A stretch of 64,000 nucleotides of DNA from NORP240 sp038134485. GTDB lineage: Bacteria > Pseudomonadota > Gammaproteobacteria > Pseudomonadales > Pseudohongiellaceae. A model generated the notes under the pieces. The model worked only from the letters and a program-made list of their open reading frames with translations, was not told where the DNA came from and made no database searches. The position numbers and the translations under genes are program-made. The DNA lies in NCBI GenBank assembly GCA_038134485.1, contig JAYPVG010000001.1:186001-250000 (forward strand). Direction: 5' to 3'. Each line of letters starts with the position of its first letter. The stretch's first letter is position 1. Shown here piece by piece: positions 43,222 through 51,014 of this stretch.

Positions 43222-45093
43222 CTAAAATTTATATAGTCGATTGACCGATTGCCGCCAGGCGAGAACTTCCAATTGCAGCTGCTCTAAGGCTTCTGATCCC
43301 AATTCATGACGCTGATTGCTGAGCTCTGCGCCATCTCGAATAATGTCGTAATACTCTGCGTCTCTGCGGCCAAAGTGTTCAATGAACTTATTGTTGCCTC
43401 GAATAGAGGCCATGCATCTTAGCTCGTACCAGCAATGCGCAAAAAGTGTTCGATTAATATCAGAGTCCCAGATTAATTTGCCCGGAGGTTCAACTCCGAC
43501 CAGGTCGTACCCCAGTAATTGCATAATTGAAGGTAATAAATCCAATTGGCTGACTGGAGGGCCCACTGCATTGCTGGTTTGATTTGCTGGATCATAAATC
43601 ATAAGGGGCACATGAAGCCCTTCTTCCCACATGATATTGTCATGTTGCCTTCCTTCGTGCTCGCCGAAGGCTTCTCCATGGTCGCCAACAAAAACGAAGA
43701 GCGTACTTTCTAGCAAGTTTAAATTTCTGAATTGATCNNNNNNNNNNACGAGGTCGCGAGCAAAAATGTCAAGGTCCCTCACCGAATTCAGGTATCGATT
43801 ACACTCGTCGTCCGAGGAGAATTCCTCAAACCCGTATCGATTAGCGGGGGCGAGGTAATCATGATGTGCTGTTCCGGTAAGGTAGGTTGCAATAAACGGC
43901 TTATTAGTTTCTCTAGACTCAAGCCAGTCCTTACTTTTTGGAAGCATCACGGCGTCCTCCAAAGCAAAGTAGTTGGCGCGTTCCCACCCGTCCTGATTCA
44001 GGCTCTCAAGCGGGAAGAATTCACTGAAACCCATGTTGCGGACCAGTCCTTCTCGCTCTTCAAATTGTTTGGTAGCCGATTGAAAAAACACGCTTTGGTA
44101 GCCGACTTCTTCGAGTAATTCAGGTATGCAACGTGCCGGTATTCCGGCCTCAGTCGCTTCTGTGATGGGCATAGTCAGATGCGGTTCTATGCCGCACAGT
44201 ATCGCTATCAGTGCCTTTGAGGTATGGGGAACCACGGAATATGCGCGCTCTGCGAACAGACTTTTTGATTTCAGTGAGTTCAGGAATGGGGTTGTGGCAA
44301 GACCCTCATCATGCATTGTTGTAGCGCTGGCGCGAGTGGACTCCAGAATGATTATGGCTAAGTTTTTCCCGGGCACTTCCGTAGCGTTGGCAGTGAGTTG
44401 GATCGTACTGAGAGAATTACGGATGATTGGTATTACAGAAACATCGTCAGATATTTTGGGGACAGAGTAAGAAAAATTAATTAAGTTTGATCGATAAAAC
44501 CCCTGGTACAAATGCATTGCGGATGGTGGAGCAGGCCAATTTACGAGCACAAGAGCCACGCAAATTATGAGCGAGGCATGTTTCCAGCCTAGCTCCGTTG
44601 TAACCTTGCTTGTAATCGGGGTACGCTTTATGTACCAGGGCAAGTACAGCATTATGGCTATCACTTGAACAAGGAGCAGGATAACGGCGCCAGGTAATTC
44701 GCTTGATATGACCTTACCTAGTTCGCCAAGCCTTTGCGCTGCAAACAGAGTTATGCCGAAGTCTATTGTAGACCCGGTGGCCATGTAGAATTGATGTGCA
44801 ACAATTTCTATTATTGCCCACAGCACCGCTAAAAACTGCGCGAAGAAGAAGGCTGATTTACTGAGTTTTTCATTCAAAAAACAAATAAGGCCGGTGCTTG
44901 CAATCGCAAACAAAAACAACACTGCAATGTCTGAGCGAAAAACAATCGGTAGCTCGCCCCATATCTCGAAACCTTTGTATCCGAGAGCGCGCAGCAGCTT
45001 CAGCGCAAAAATTAGGACACTCAGCGGGCAAATTAAACCCACATATAACGCTCGTAATCTAAGCTGTTTATGGCTGTCTGAAGTCAGGATCAT
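43222..45093 (-). CDS. Membrane phosphotransferase/sulfatase-fold enzyme (LTA-synthase-like), 10-N gap inside
   Basis: About 623 residues from ATG 45093. Five N-terminal membrane helices are followed by a periplasmic sulfatase-type domain. ILESTRAS begins the domain with a metal Glu, SVVPHTSKAL near residue 288 places a Thr as nucleophile in the position of formylglycine, and GDHGEAFGEHEG near 470 carries the distal metal ligands. A Thr nucleophile is typical of LtaS, OpgB and phosphoethanolamine transferases. The gap at 43738-43747 falls between ARDL and DQF; only one or two codons need be missing. The gene faces the preceding one (convergent). Confidence 0.85.
   Translation of the reverse strand: MILTSDSHKQLRLRALYVGLICPLSVLIFALKLLRALGYKGFEIWGELPIVFRSDIAVLFLFAIASTGLICFLNEKLSKSAFFFAQFLAVLWAIIEIVAHQFYMATGSTIDFGITLFAAQRLGELGKVISSELPGAVILLLVQVIAIMLYLPWYIKRTPITSKVTTELGWKHASLIICVALVLVNWPAPPSAMHLYQGFYRSNLINFSYSVPKISDDVSVIPIIRNSLSTIQLTANATEVPGKNLAIIILESTRASATTMHDEGLATTPFLNSLKSKSLFAERAYSVVPHTSKALIAILCGIEPHLTMPITEATEAGIPARCIPELLEEVGYQSVFFQSATKQFEEREGLVRNMGFSEFFPLESLNQDGWERANYFALEDAVMLPKSKDWLESRETNKPFIATYLTGTAHHDYLAPANRYGFEEFSSDDECNRYLNSVRDLDIFARDLXXXXDQFRNLNLLESTLFVFVGDHGEAFGEHEGRQHDNIMWEEGLHVPLMIYDPANQTSNAVGPPVSQLDLLPSIMQLLGYDLVGVEPPGKLIWDSDINRTLFAHCWYELRCMASIRGNNKFIEHFGRRDAEYYDIIRDGAELSNQRHELGSEALEQLQLEVLAWRQSVNRLYKF
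43738..43747. other. Scaffold gap of 10 N in the LTA-synthase-like gene
   Basis: The frame is kept across the gap as drawn, but the helix on either side (IFARDL... DQFRNL) would be continuous with a single added residue. The N count is probably nominal. Confidence 0.7.
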
Positions 45094-45349
45094 GCAGGGC
45101 AAGGTTTTGATAAATTACTATTGCCCTAGTGGTCACTTGTCTTGTTCTGAAATGTGTCTAGTCAGAAAAGGCAGATAAGGTCAGGCAATTTTACGCCGAT
45201 TATAGCAATGTTGTTTTCAGATACTATCAGGATATACGTGGAGAATAATTCTAACAATCTAGGGTTGCTACGGTCTTTTTGCCCTGAAATTCATGTCAGA
45301 ATAAGCGGGTTTGAGACAATCCAAAATAGCCTAGCAAACCATTGATGGA

Positions 45350-46465
45350 TCATTGTCGGGCTGCCATGAGCGCTGGCCAGAAGGCATTGTTAAAGTTGAC
45401 ATCGTTCGAGCTTCCAGTGGCTCCGAGTCGGACCACGACCAGATCGAGACTGGGCACCAGATAGAGCTTGCGATCGAGCGCTCCCTGCATTGCCACCAGA
45501 TCGTCCGGGGCTGCCGGAATCAATGATCCATCCAGTCGTCGTGCCCCGGCACCAGCGCCGAGAGAAAAGCCCTGGCCATTGATCCACCAGAGGAATCCGT
45601 ACGCGGGATTAAGGCCTTGACTGGGCGAAAGCATCGCCTCCAGGTAAGCACGATCGGCGATAACTTCCTGGTCTTGCCAGCGACCGCCGGCCTGGATCAT
45701 CAGTCCGAACCGCGCCAGTTCGCGGGCGGTAGTGGAGAACCCGGAGCCGATTGCGGCGTCGGCCCAGGGACGGGGAGTCCACGAGGAGTACTCCATGTCC
45801 AGTGGTTCGGTTATCCACTCGCTGGTCAACTGATTGCGATCCTTGCCGGCTACCTTTTCAAGGATACGCATCACGTAATGGTAGGCTGGCGTGTTGTAAA
45901 GCCACACGTCGCCGGCCGCAGCAGAGTAGGTCATATTAGCCGCCAATCCGCTGTTCATGCTAAGCAGGTGGCGAATGGTAATAGCCGCTTCCTGCTGCTC
46001 CGATGCCCGGCTCCAGCCCGTGCCGAGGTACTTGCTAACCTGATCATCAATACTGATGAGCCCGCGCTCCTGGGCAATGCCTGCCAGCACGGCAACAATG
46101 CTTTTCTGGGCTGATGCCACATCCTCTATAGCCCGGCCCTTGGCGTCACGACCCTGCAGGAAGTTCCGATAGCGTTGGGATGGATTTTCCAGTTCCCAGT
46201 ATCTCTCCGCCATGATGTGCCCTCTGTGCAGGATTACCACGCCGCTGGAATCAAGTTCACCAGCCAGATCCAGTGCAGCTGACAACAGCGCGGTGTTCCA
46301 GCCGACGGTATCAGGATCGATCTGTTCCCAATGCTCGTCTGAAGTGGGGAAGTACAGCGATTGAGCCGATAATCCTGTCGCGCTCAGAAGCGCGGTTAGC
46401 GCAAGTAGCACAGGCCCAATAGAGTCTGCGATCACCAGATTCTTTAAAGATAGGAATTGCTGCAT
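45350..46465 (-). CDS. Secreted serine hydrolase, beta-lactamase-like fold
   Basis: 371 residues with a signal peptide (ending GLSAQ). The Ser-x-x-Lys motif is SAQK in ASAQKSIVAVLAG, the second motif lies in WLYNTPAYHY, and LLSMNSGL is the HTSGL-like segment. It differs from the pair at 6496 and 56767 and belongs to a separate subgroup of 6-aminohexanoate-dimer hydrolase/esterase-like proteins (the pattern ERYWELENPSQRYRNF). Substrate unknown, perhaps an ester or short amide. Confidence 0.87.
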   Translation of the reverse strand: MQQFLSLKNLVIADSIGPVLLALTALLSATGLSAQSLYFPTSDEHWEQIDPDTVGWNTALLSAALDLAGELDSSGVVILHRGHIMAERYWELENPSQRYRNFLQGRDAKGRAIEDVASAQKSIVAVLAGIAQERGLISIDDQVSKYLGTGWSRASEQQEAAITIRHLLSMNSGLAANMTYSAAAGDVWLYNTPAYHYVMRILEKVAGKDRNQLTSEWITEPLDMEYSSWTPRPWADAAIGSGFSTTARELARFGLMIQAGGRWQDQEVIADRAYLEAMLSPSQGLNPAYGFLWWINGQGFSLGAGAGARRLDGSLIPAAPDDLVAMQGALDRKLYLVPSLDLVVVRLGATGSSNDVNFNNAFWPALMAARQ

Positions 46466-46651
46466 AGAACTTCAGTCCCGGGGCTGCCTTTTTTGGTGGC
46501 GTCCGGGATTGTACCCGGCAAGAACACTAAAATAACGCATACCTAGTGGAACTGGAACTCCCTGATTGGACATTGGCTTGCAGACAATATTGCGATGAGC
46601 GAAGCCGGACAGGGGTCAAGAGTAAAAGTGGCAGGCAAGAGCTGCCGGGAT

Positions 46652-46686
46652 AAAAAAAGCCGGATCGCGCTTGCGCGAGACCCGGC
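46652..46686 (-). terminator. Intrinsic terminator of the TorF-like gene
   Basis: Read on the minus strand, a GC-rich hairpin (GCCGGGTCTCGCGC-AA-GCGCGATCCGGC, with small internal mismatches) is followed by TTTTTTT, 30 bases after the stop of the gene at 46716. Confidence 0.85.
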
Positions 46687-46715
46687 AATGGGAGAGTAAT
46701 GCTTGGAGTGGTCGC

Positions 46716-47426
46716 TTACAGCTCAAAGTCCATGGAGTAGCTCACCACAAATTTGATCTCGTCGTTGTCCAGGGCATCGGGACCCACATCATCGAGGTCA
46801 GTGTCGGTGATCATAAAACTGAATCCGTCCTTGGAAAGCGAAACGTTGTAGTCGATATAGTTACCGGGAACGCCATTGAATGCCTCATTGAAGTCGCCTG
46901 CGTGTCGACCGATGTGGAAGCCAAGTTCCAGACCTTCACTGATTTCTACCGCGTAGTCAGCGTAGAGGTAGGTGGCTTCACCAAAGCCGAAATCCTGGCC
47001 CGGACCTTCATCGGCCTCGGTATTTGCCAATACGTAGGCTCCGAGGGTAAAACCGCCGACACCGATTGAGCCATATATCTCGCTGAAGTCAAATTTGGCT
47101 TCGGGATCGTAGTTGTAGTACAGGTATCCAACATCCCAGGCTATTTCACCGGATTCGCCGGAAAACCCTGCGTAGAGATCGTGCTCGTAAGAGAATACGT
47201 CATCTGCTGCGTAGCTCACATTCGATGCCCAGGTTCCCGCGTAAAACCCGTTATCATAGGCAACATCAATACCGCCGGAGACAGCCGGATCGTTGATCGA
47301 CTGGGTCAGTCCACGCCAAATATAACTGTTGGCCATGCCAACGTTTGCGCTCCACTCCTGCGCTTGAACAGTTCCGGCAGTTGCCAGTAAACCAGCAGTG
47401 GCTAAAGTTAAAAGTCGAATCTTCAT
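46716..47426 (-). CDS. TorF-family (Gcw_chp) putative outer-membrane porin
   Basis: 236 residues with signal peptide (ending VQAQ). The Gcw_chp-type start NVGMANSYIWRGLTQSINDPAVSGGIDVAYDNGFYAGTWASNV is unmistakable, with alternating beta strands and a C-terminal aromatic-hydrophobic strand (FVVSYSMDFEL) typical of outer-membrane barrels. Proteins of this family (TIGR02001) are widespread in aquatic Proteobacteria and may be porins. It has its own terminator and is probably monocistronic. Confidence 0.92.
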   Translation of the reverse strand: MKIRLLTLATAGLLATAGTVQAQEWSANVGMANSYIWRGLTQSINDPAVSGGIDVAYDNGFYAGTWASNVSYAADDVFSYEHDLYAGFSGESGEIAWDVGYLYYNYDPEAKFDFSEIYGSIGVGGFTLGAYVLANTEADEGPGQDFGFGEATYLYADYAVEISEGLELGFHIGRHAGDFNEAFNGVPGNYIDYNVSLSKDGFSFMITDTDLDDVGPDALDNDEIKFVVSYSMDFEL

Positions 47427-47644
47427 AGCTAGTCCTATCCCTTGAAAGGTTGTACAAAAGGCACTGATTGCCCGCTGATATACCTTCCAGCAATAACTGA
47501 GCCAACATCGTGAAAGCCACTCTATTCGTGCCCTGCAGCGAATCTATGGTAAATATTATGAGTAATCGTTCTGAAGATAACTGCACCAAAACAGTGCAAA
47601 CCTTAGGGTCGCGCTCGCTAATAACGCAGTCCGGCGCAAAACAA

Positions 47645-47672
47645 AAACGGCCGGGTTTTAAGCCGGCCGTTT
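47645..47672 (-). terminator. Intrinsic terminator of the gene at 47696
   Basis: AAACGGCCGG-gttttaag-CCGGCCGTTT is a perfect 10-bp stem. On the minus strand it is followed by a T-rich tract (TTTTGT), 20 bases after the stop at 47696. Confidence 0.85.
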
Positions 47673-47695
47673 CCGTTCTTGGGTAATGTAATCAT

Positions 47696-48655
47696 TCAGG
47701 GGAGCACCGTCACCTCGAGATACTGATCGGTGTATAGCCCTCCATCATCGGCCCGCCCCCACAGCAGGTACTGACCCGGTTCGCTGAATGTGAACTCCAC
47801 TTCATAGATACCGTCTTCCGGGATTTCGGGAGGCGTCCACAGGTAGCCCCAGGGTGAATTTGCCGAGGCTCGAGTGTCTTCCCAGGCCTTGACCTGGGGG
47901 GGATCAACTGTCACCTCGCCTGGTCCGCGAAACTTGTTCCAGGACAGGTACAATCCGTTTACTTTGCCAACCGTAGTTCGTCGGGGACGGCTCATGATGC
48001 CAGCTTCCCACTGTTCCCGGGTATCCGGCGTGAACGACGTGGAACTGCCTACTCTTCCGGGCTTCGGGATGCCGTCGTCGGTCACTCGCGTCTGGACCGT
48101 CAGCGTTTCGCCTGCCCGCACCGTCCGCACCAGGTCACCAATAATTTCAGTGCTTGGTGGCACATTGGCCCGTGATTCCGGGCTACTGGTTCCGGCACCC
48201 AGAGAACCGGTTTCGGAAGCAATGACAATATTGTCGATCCTATAGTCGATATTTACGGTTGCATAGGCTCTCCTGGTGACCCCGTTCGGAGAGGTCAGCG
48301 TCCAAACGACCTCCTCGTCGTCAAAGTCCTCGGACACAACAACCTCGAAGGTAAAGCGATTGCGACGGGGCAGGAAGTGGGTTGGTTGACCGCGGTCTCG
48401 GTCTCCCGGCGAGAAATAATTGTTTTCCCCAACAGGTATATTCGGAGTTTCCTCCCAGTTCTCGTTGAAGTAGCCAAAAATAAGACTGATAGTGCCGTCG
48501 TCATTGGGGCGCCAGCCTTCATAGGCGGGTTCTACATGCTGCCCCTTGCGGTAGCTCAGCTGAGCGAATGCTGCGCTGTTCAGACCGGCAGCCAGCAATA
48601 GCAAAGCTAGGCTCGTGCTTATCCATTTCAACGGATTGAAGCGCGCGATTATCAT
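47696..48655 (-). CDS. Secreted protein of unknown function, beta-rich
   Basis: 319 residues with signal peptide (ending AAFAQ). No family recognised. The N-terminal domain (GYFNENWEETPNIPVGENNYFSPG..RDRGQPTHFLPRRNRF) resembles proteins that appear near PQQ enzymes in marine genomes, as far as memory serves. The C-terminal part (PEDGIYEVEFTFSEPGQYLLWGRADDGGLYTDQYLEVTVLP) looks like an immunoglobulin-like beta sandwich. It has its own terminator and no overlap with neighbours. Confidence 0.72.
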   Translation of the reverse strand: MIIARFNPLKWISTSLALLLLAAGLNSAAFAQLSYRKGQHVEPAYEGWRPNDDGTISLIFGYFNENWEETPNIPVGENNYFSPGDRDRGQPTHFLPRRNRFTFEVVVSEDFDDEEVVWTLTSPNGVTRRAYATVNIDYRIDNIVIASETGSLGAGTSSPESRANVPPSTEIIGDLVRTVRAGETLTVQTRVTDDGIPKPGRVGSSTSFTPDTREQWEAGIMSRPRRTTVGKVNGLYLSWNKFRGPGEVTVDPPQVKAWEDTRASANSPWGYLWTPPEIPEDGIYEVEFTFSEPGQYLLWGRADDGGLYTDQYLEVTVLP

Positions 48656-48895
48656 TGTTTACTCACCTGTGCAGCGTCTCAAGGAAGGCCGTTAACGCCA
48701 GCAAACGGATCTACTCGCAGCTGGCCGGCTATAAAAGTGAACCTCGGGGTCAGGGATTAGTTTCTGCGCCGTACCCGAATAATTTCAAAAACTGACGTCG
48801 AAGGAAAATAACACGGTTTTCGTGGTCAATAAACATCTCGTTTACCGGGTCTTGACTCTTCTCGCGAGCGCTGTGAGAGCTCTGAATTTTGAGAA

Positions 48896-50980
48896 TCAAT
48901 CTGGCAGGCTGAAGACGTATAGAGCATTGCCGCTGTTAGGATGGCGAATATCCGGTGATACCACGCGGGGCACAGTACGTGGGCTGACGCCGCGGGCCCC
49001 CATGGCTGTGGTCACTGCGATGTATTGCTTGCCGTCGATGGCGAAACTGACCGGGTGACCTTGCACGGAGGTGCCCAGTCGTGTTTCCCAGAGGATATCT
49101 CCATTGCGAGCGTCGAATGCCCGGAAGCGGCGATCGAGGTCGCCAACAAATACCAGGTTCCCCGCAGTGGAAATGGTTCCCGTGAGGAAGGCAGCCCGCT
49201 GTTCATAACTCCATATTTCTTTCATCTCATCGATGTCGAAGGCGGCCAGCTTCCCGAGGTTGCCGTCTGACCCGGGCATTTCAAACCAGCGTCGATTGGC
49301 AGCAGTACCGCCGGCACCCTCGACCAGGGGTACCTCGCGGGCAGAGATTTCCAGACAGGACTGGCTGAGAGGCATGATCAGCGCGGCGGTAGGTTCGTGG
49401 TAGGTCATGGAGTGCCAGTCCTTGCCGCCGGCTGTGCTGGGACAGACGCTTATCCATTCATCGATCTGGGCATTGGCGATGTCGCTGCGGTAAGTTACCG
49501 CGCCGGTGTCGGGATCGATATGAGTAAAAGCATTCTGAAAAACTGTCTCCAGGTGGCTGATGAATTCGCCGCTGACCCGGTCGTGTTTCCACAGAATGCC
49601 GTGTTTGCCAATAGAGAAAACCAGTCGGTCGTCGCCGCGGTCGATCAGCACCCGTTCAAATACTTCATCCAGATCGAGGGCCTCAGCGGGCACGTGCTGG
49701 AAATACCAGTCCAACTCACCGCTGTCCACATCGAGGGCAACCGTCGAGTTGGTGAAAAGCCCGGAATCGTAGATCGACAGGCTGCGGCTGGCGGGCATCC
49801 AGGGTTTCTGTTGCGCGGTTCCCCAATAAGTCAGTTGCAATTCCGGATCGTAGCTACCCGTAATCCAGGTCTCACCGCCGGCTCGGAAGAGATCGTCCAG
49901 AGCACCCCAGGTGTCGCCTCCCGGTTCACCGCTTTCGGCTACGGTGTTAAAACGCCACAACAGTTCGCCATTATCGGCATCATGGGCGCTGATAAAACAG
50001 TCTTCTTCTATGTAGCGAGAGCAACCTGCGAGTCCCTGAATTACCTTGCCATCAGCGACGATAGGACCGCTGGAATTTTCAAAGCCCTTGCTGCCGTCGG
50101 CAATCCTGGTTTCCCAGACCGGCTCACCGGTGCGGGCGTCCAGTGCCAGCAGTCGGGCATCGGTGGTGGCCTGTATAATTTTGTCGTCGTAAATGGCGAT
50201 GTTACGCATGTCTTCGCTGTCGAACGGACCGGCATGATGTTCCCAGATCAGCTCACCGGTCGCCCCGTCCAGCGCCTGAATGATATTGCTGGGATTGATC
50301 AGATAAATTATGCCGTCATACACCAGTGGCGACGGTTCGGAATCGCCTTCGTGCATGCTCCACACCCACTCCAGTCGCAGATTCGCAATGTTTTCCGTAT
50401 TTATTTGATCGAGCGGGCTGTAGCTCCAGGCCTGGAAGTTGCGCCGGATCATCGGCCAGTCGCCAGGTGCCGGGTCGATTAGCATGGCGTCGGTAATAGG
50501 TGTGAAATCCCTTACGGTGCCCGGCAGGATAACGCCTGTGGGTTGTTCGGGCTCCTGATCGGACTGCTGCGCGACCGCCGTGGGAGTTGGCTGTGCATTG
50601 CTGGTCAGAGGATAGTCTGAAGCTGCTGTAAGCGCAGGGTTGGTTGCGGCGACACCGTTGGTCACCATGATATGTGCAACGATATTGAGGTAGTCTGCTT
50701 CGGTAATACCGCTGTTACCACCCGGTGGCATATTGGCGCGCAGGTAGTTGTAGAGGTCGGCCGGCGACTGTGAGCCCCAGCGACTGGTGAACCCTGGTCC
50801 GCTTAGCAGTGGGCCCAGTGCCGTTCCTTGCAGGGTGCCGCCGTGACAGGTGGCGCAATTGCTGGCGTAAGCCAGCACGCCGGCATCAGCCTGGGCGTCG
50901 AATTGCACTTCATCATCGCTGCTGCAGGCTGCGAGTGCCAGCAGCAGGCTTGTGACCATCAGACTGTTGTTTATTTTCAT
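48896..50980 (-). CDS. Lipoprotein with N-terminal cytochrome c and PQQ beta-propeller (copy 1)
   Basis: 694 residues from ATG 50980, with GGGGAG upstream. The lipobox is LAAC. Heme motif CATCH (about residue 43) starts a cytochrome c domain with a likely Met ligand in ANMPPGG. A linker of about 60 residues leads to a PQQ propeller beginning DWPMIRRNFQAWSYSPLDQINTENI. The catalytic region reads FQHVPAEALDLDEVFE. Heme first and propeller second reverses the order in quinohemoprotein alcohol dehydrogenases and resembles that reported for polyvinyl-alcohol dehydrogenase. Periplasmic oxidation of a secondary or polymeric alcohol is possible. Tandem with a paralog at 51015. Confidence 0.88.
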   Translation of the reverse strand: MKINNSLMVTSLLLALAACSSDDEVQFDAQADAGVLAYASNCATCHGGTLQGTALGPLLSGPGFTSRWGSQSPADLYNYLRANMPPGGNSGITEADYLNIVAHIMVTNGVAATNPALTAASDYPLTSNAQPTPTAVAQQSDQEPEQPTGVILPGTVRDFTPITDAMLIDPAPGDWPMIRRNFQAWSYSPLDQINTENIANLRLEWVWSMHEGDSEPSPLVYDGIIYLINPSNIIQALDGATGELIWEHHAGPFDSEDMRNIAIYDDKIIQATTDARLLALDARTGEPVWETRIADGSKGFENSSGPIVADGKVIQGLAGCSRYIEEDCFISAHDADNGELLWRFNTVAESGEPGGDTWGALDDLFRAGGETWITGSYDPELQLTYWGTAQQKPWMPASRSLSIYDSGLFTNSTVALDVDSGELDWYFQHVPAEALDLDEVFERVLIDRGDDRLVFSIGKHGILWKHDRVSGEFISHLETVFQNAFTHIDPDTGAVTYRSDIANAQIDEWISVCPSTAGGKDWHSMTYHEPTAALIMPLSQSCLEISAREVPLVEGAGGTAANRRWFEMPGSDGNLGKLAAFDIDEMKEIWSYEQRAAFLTGTISTAGNLVFVGDLDRRFRAFDARNGDILWETRLGTSVQGHPVSFAIDGKQYIAVTTAMGARGVSPRTVPRVVSPDIRHPNSGNALYVFSLPD

Positions 50981-51014
50981 TGTCAGTCTCCCCGGCCCCC
51001 GATAGCTGGTTAAT

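Noticed and set aside
38314..45093. Mobile genomic island with integrase or IS boundaries
   Set aside because: The block looks AT-richer, but no transposase, integrase, tRNA or direct-repeat boundary was found.
45154..45345. Small plus-strand frame of 63 codons in the gap between the phosphotransferase and serine-hydrolase genes
   Set aside because: There is no ribosome site, no family resemblance, and it lies in AT-rich spacer.
49397..50482. Long plus-strand open frame opposite the PQQ-cytochrome gene (also 51894-53135 and 54131-55012)
   Set aside because: These are antisense shadows of GC-rich coding sequence, without signal, domain or ribosome site.
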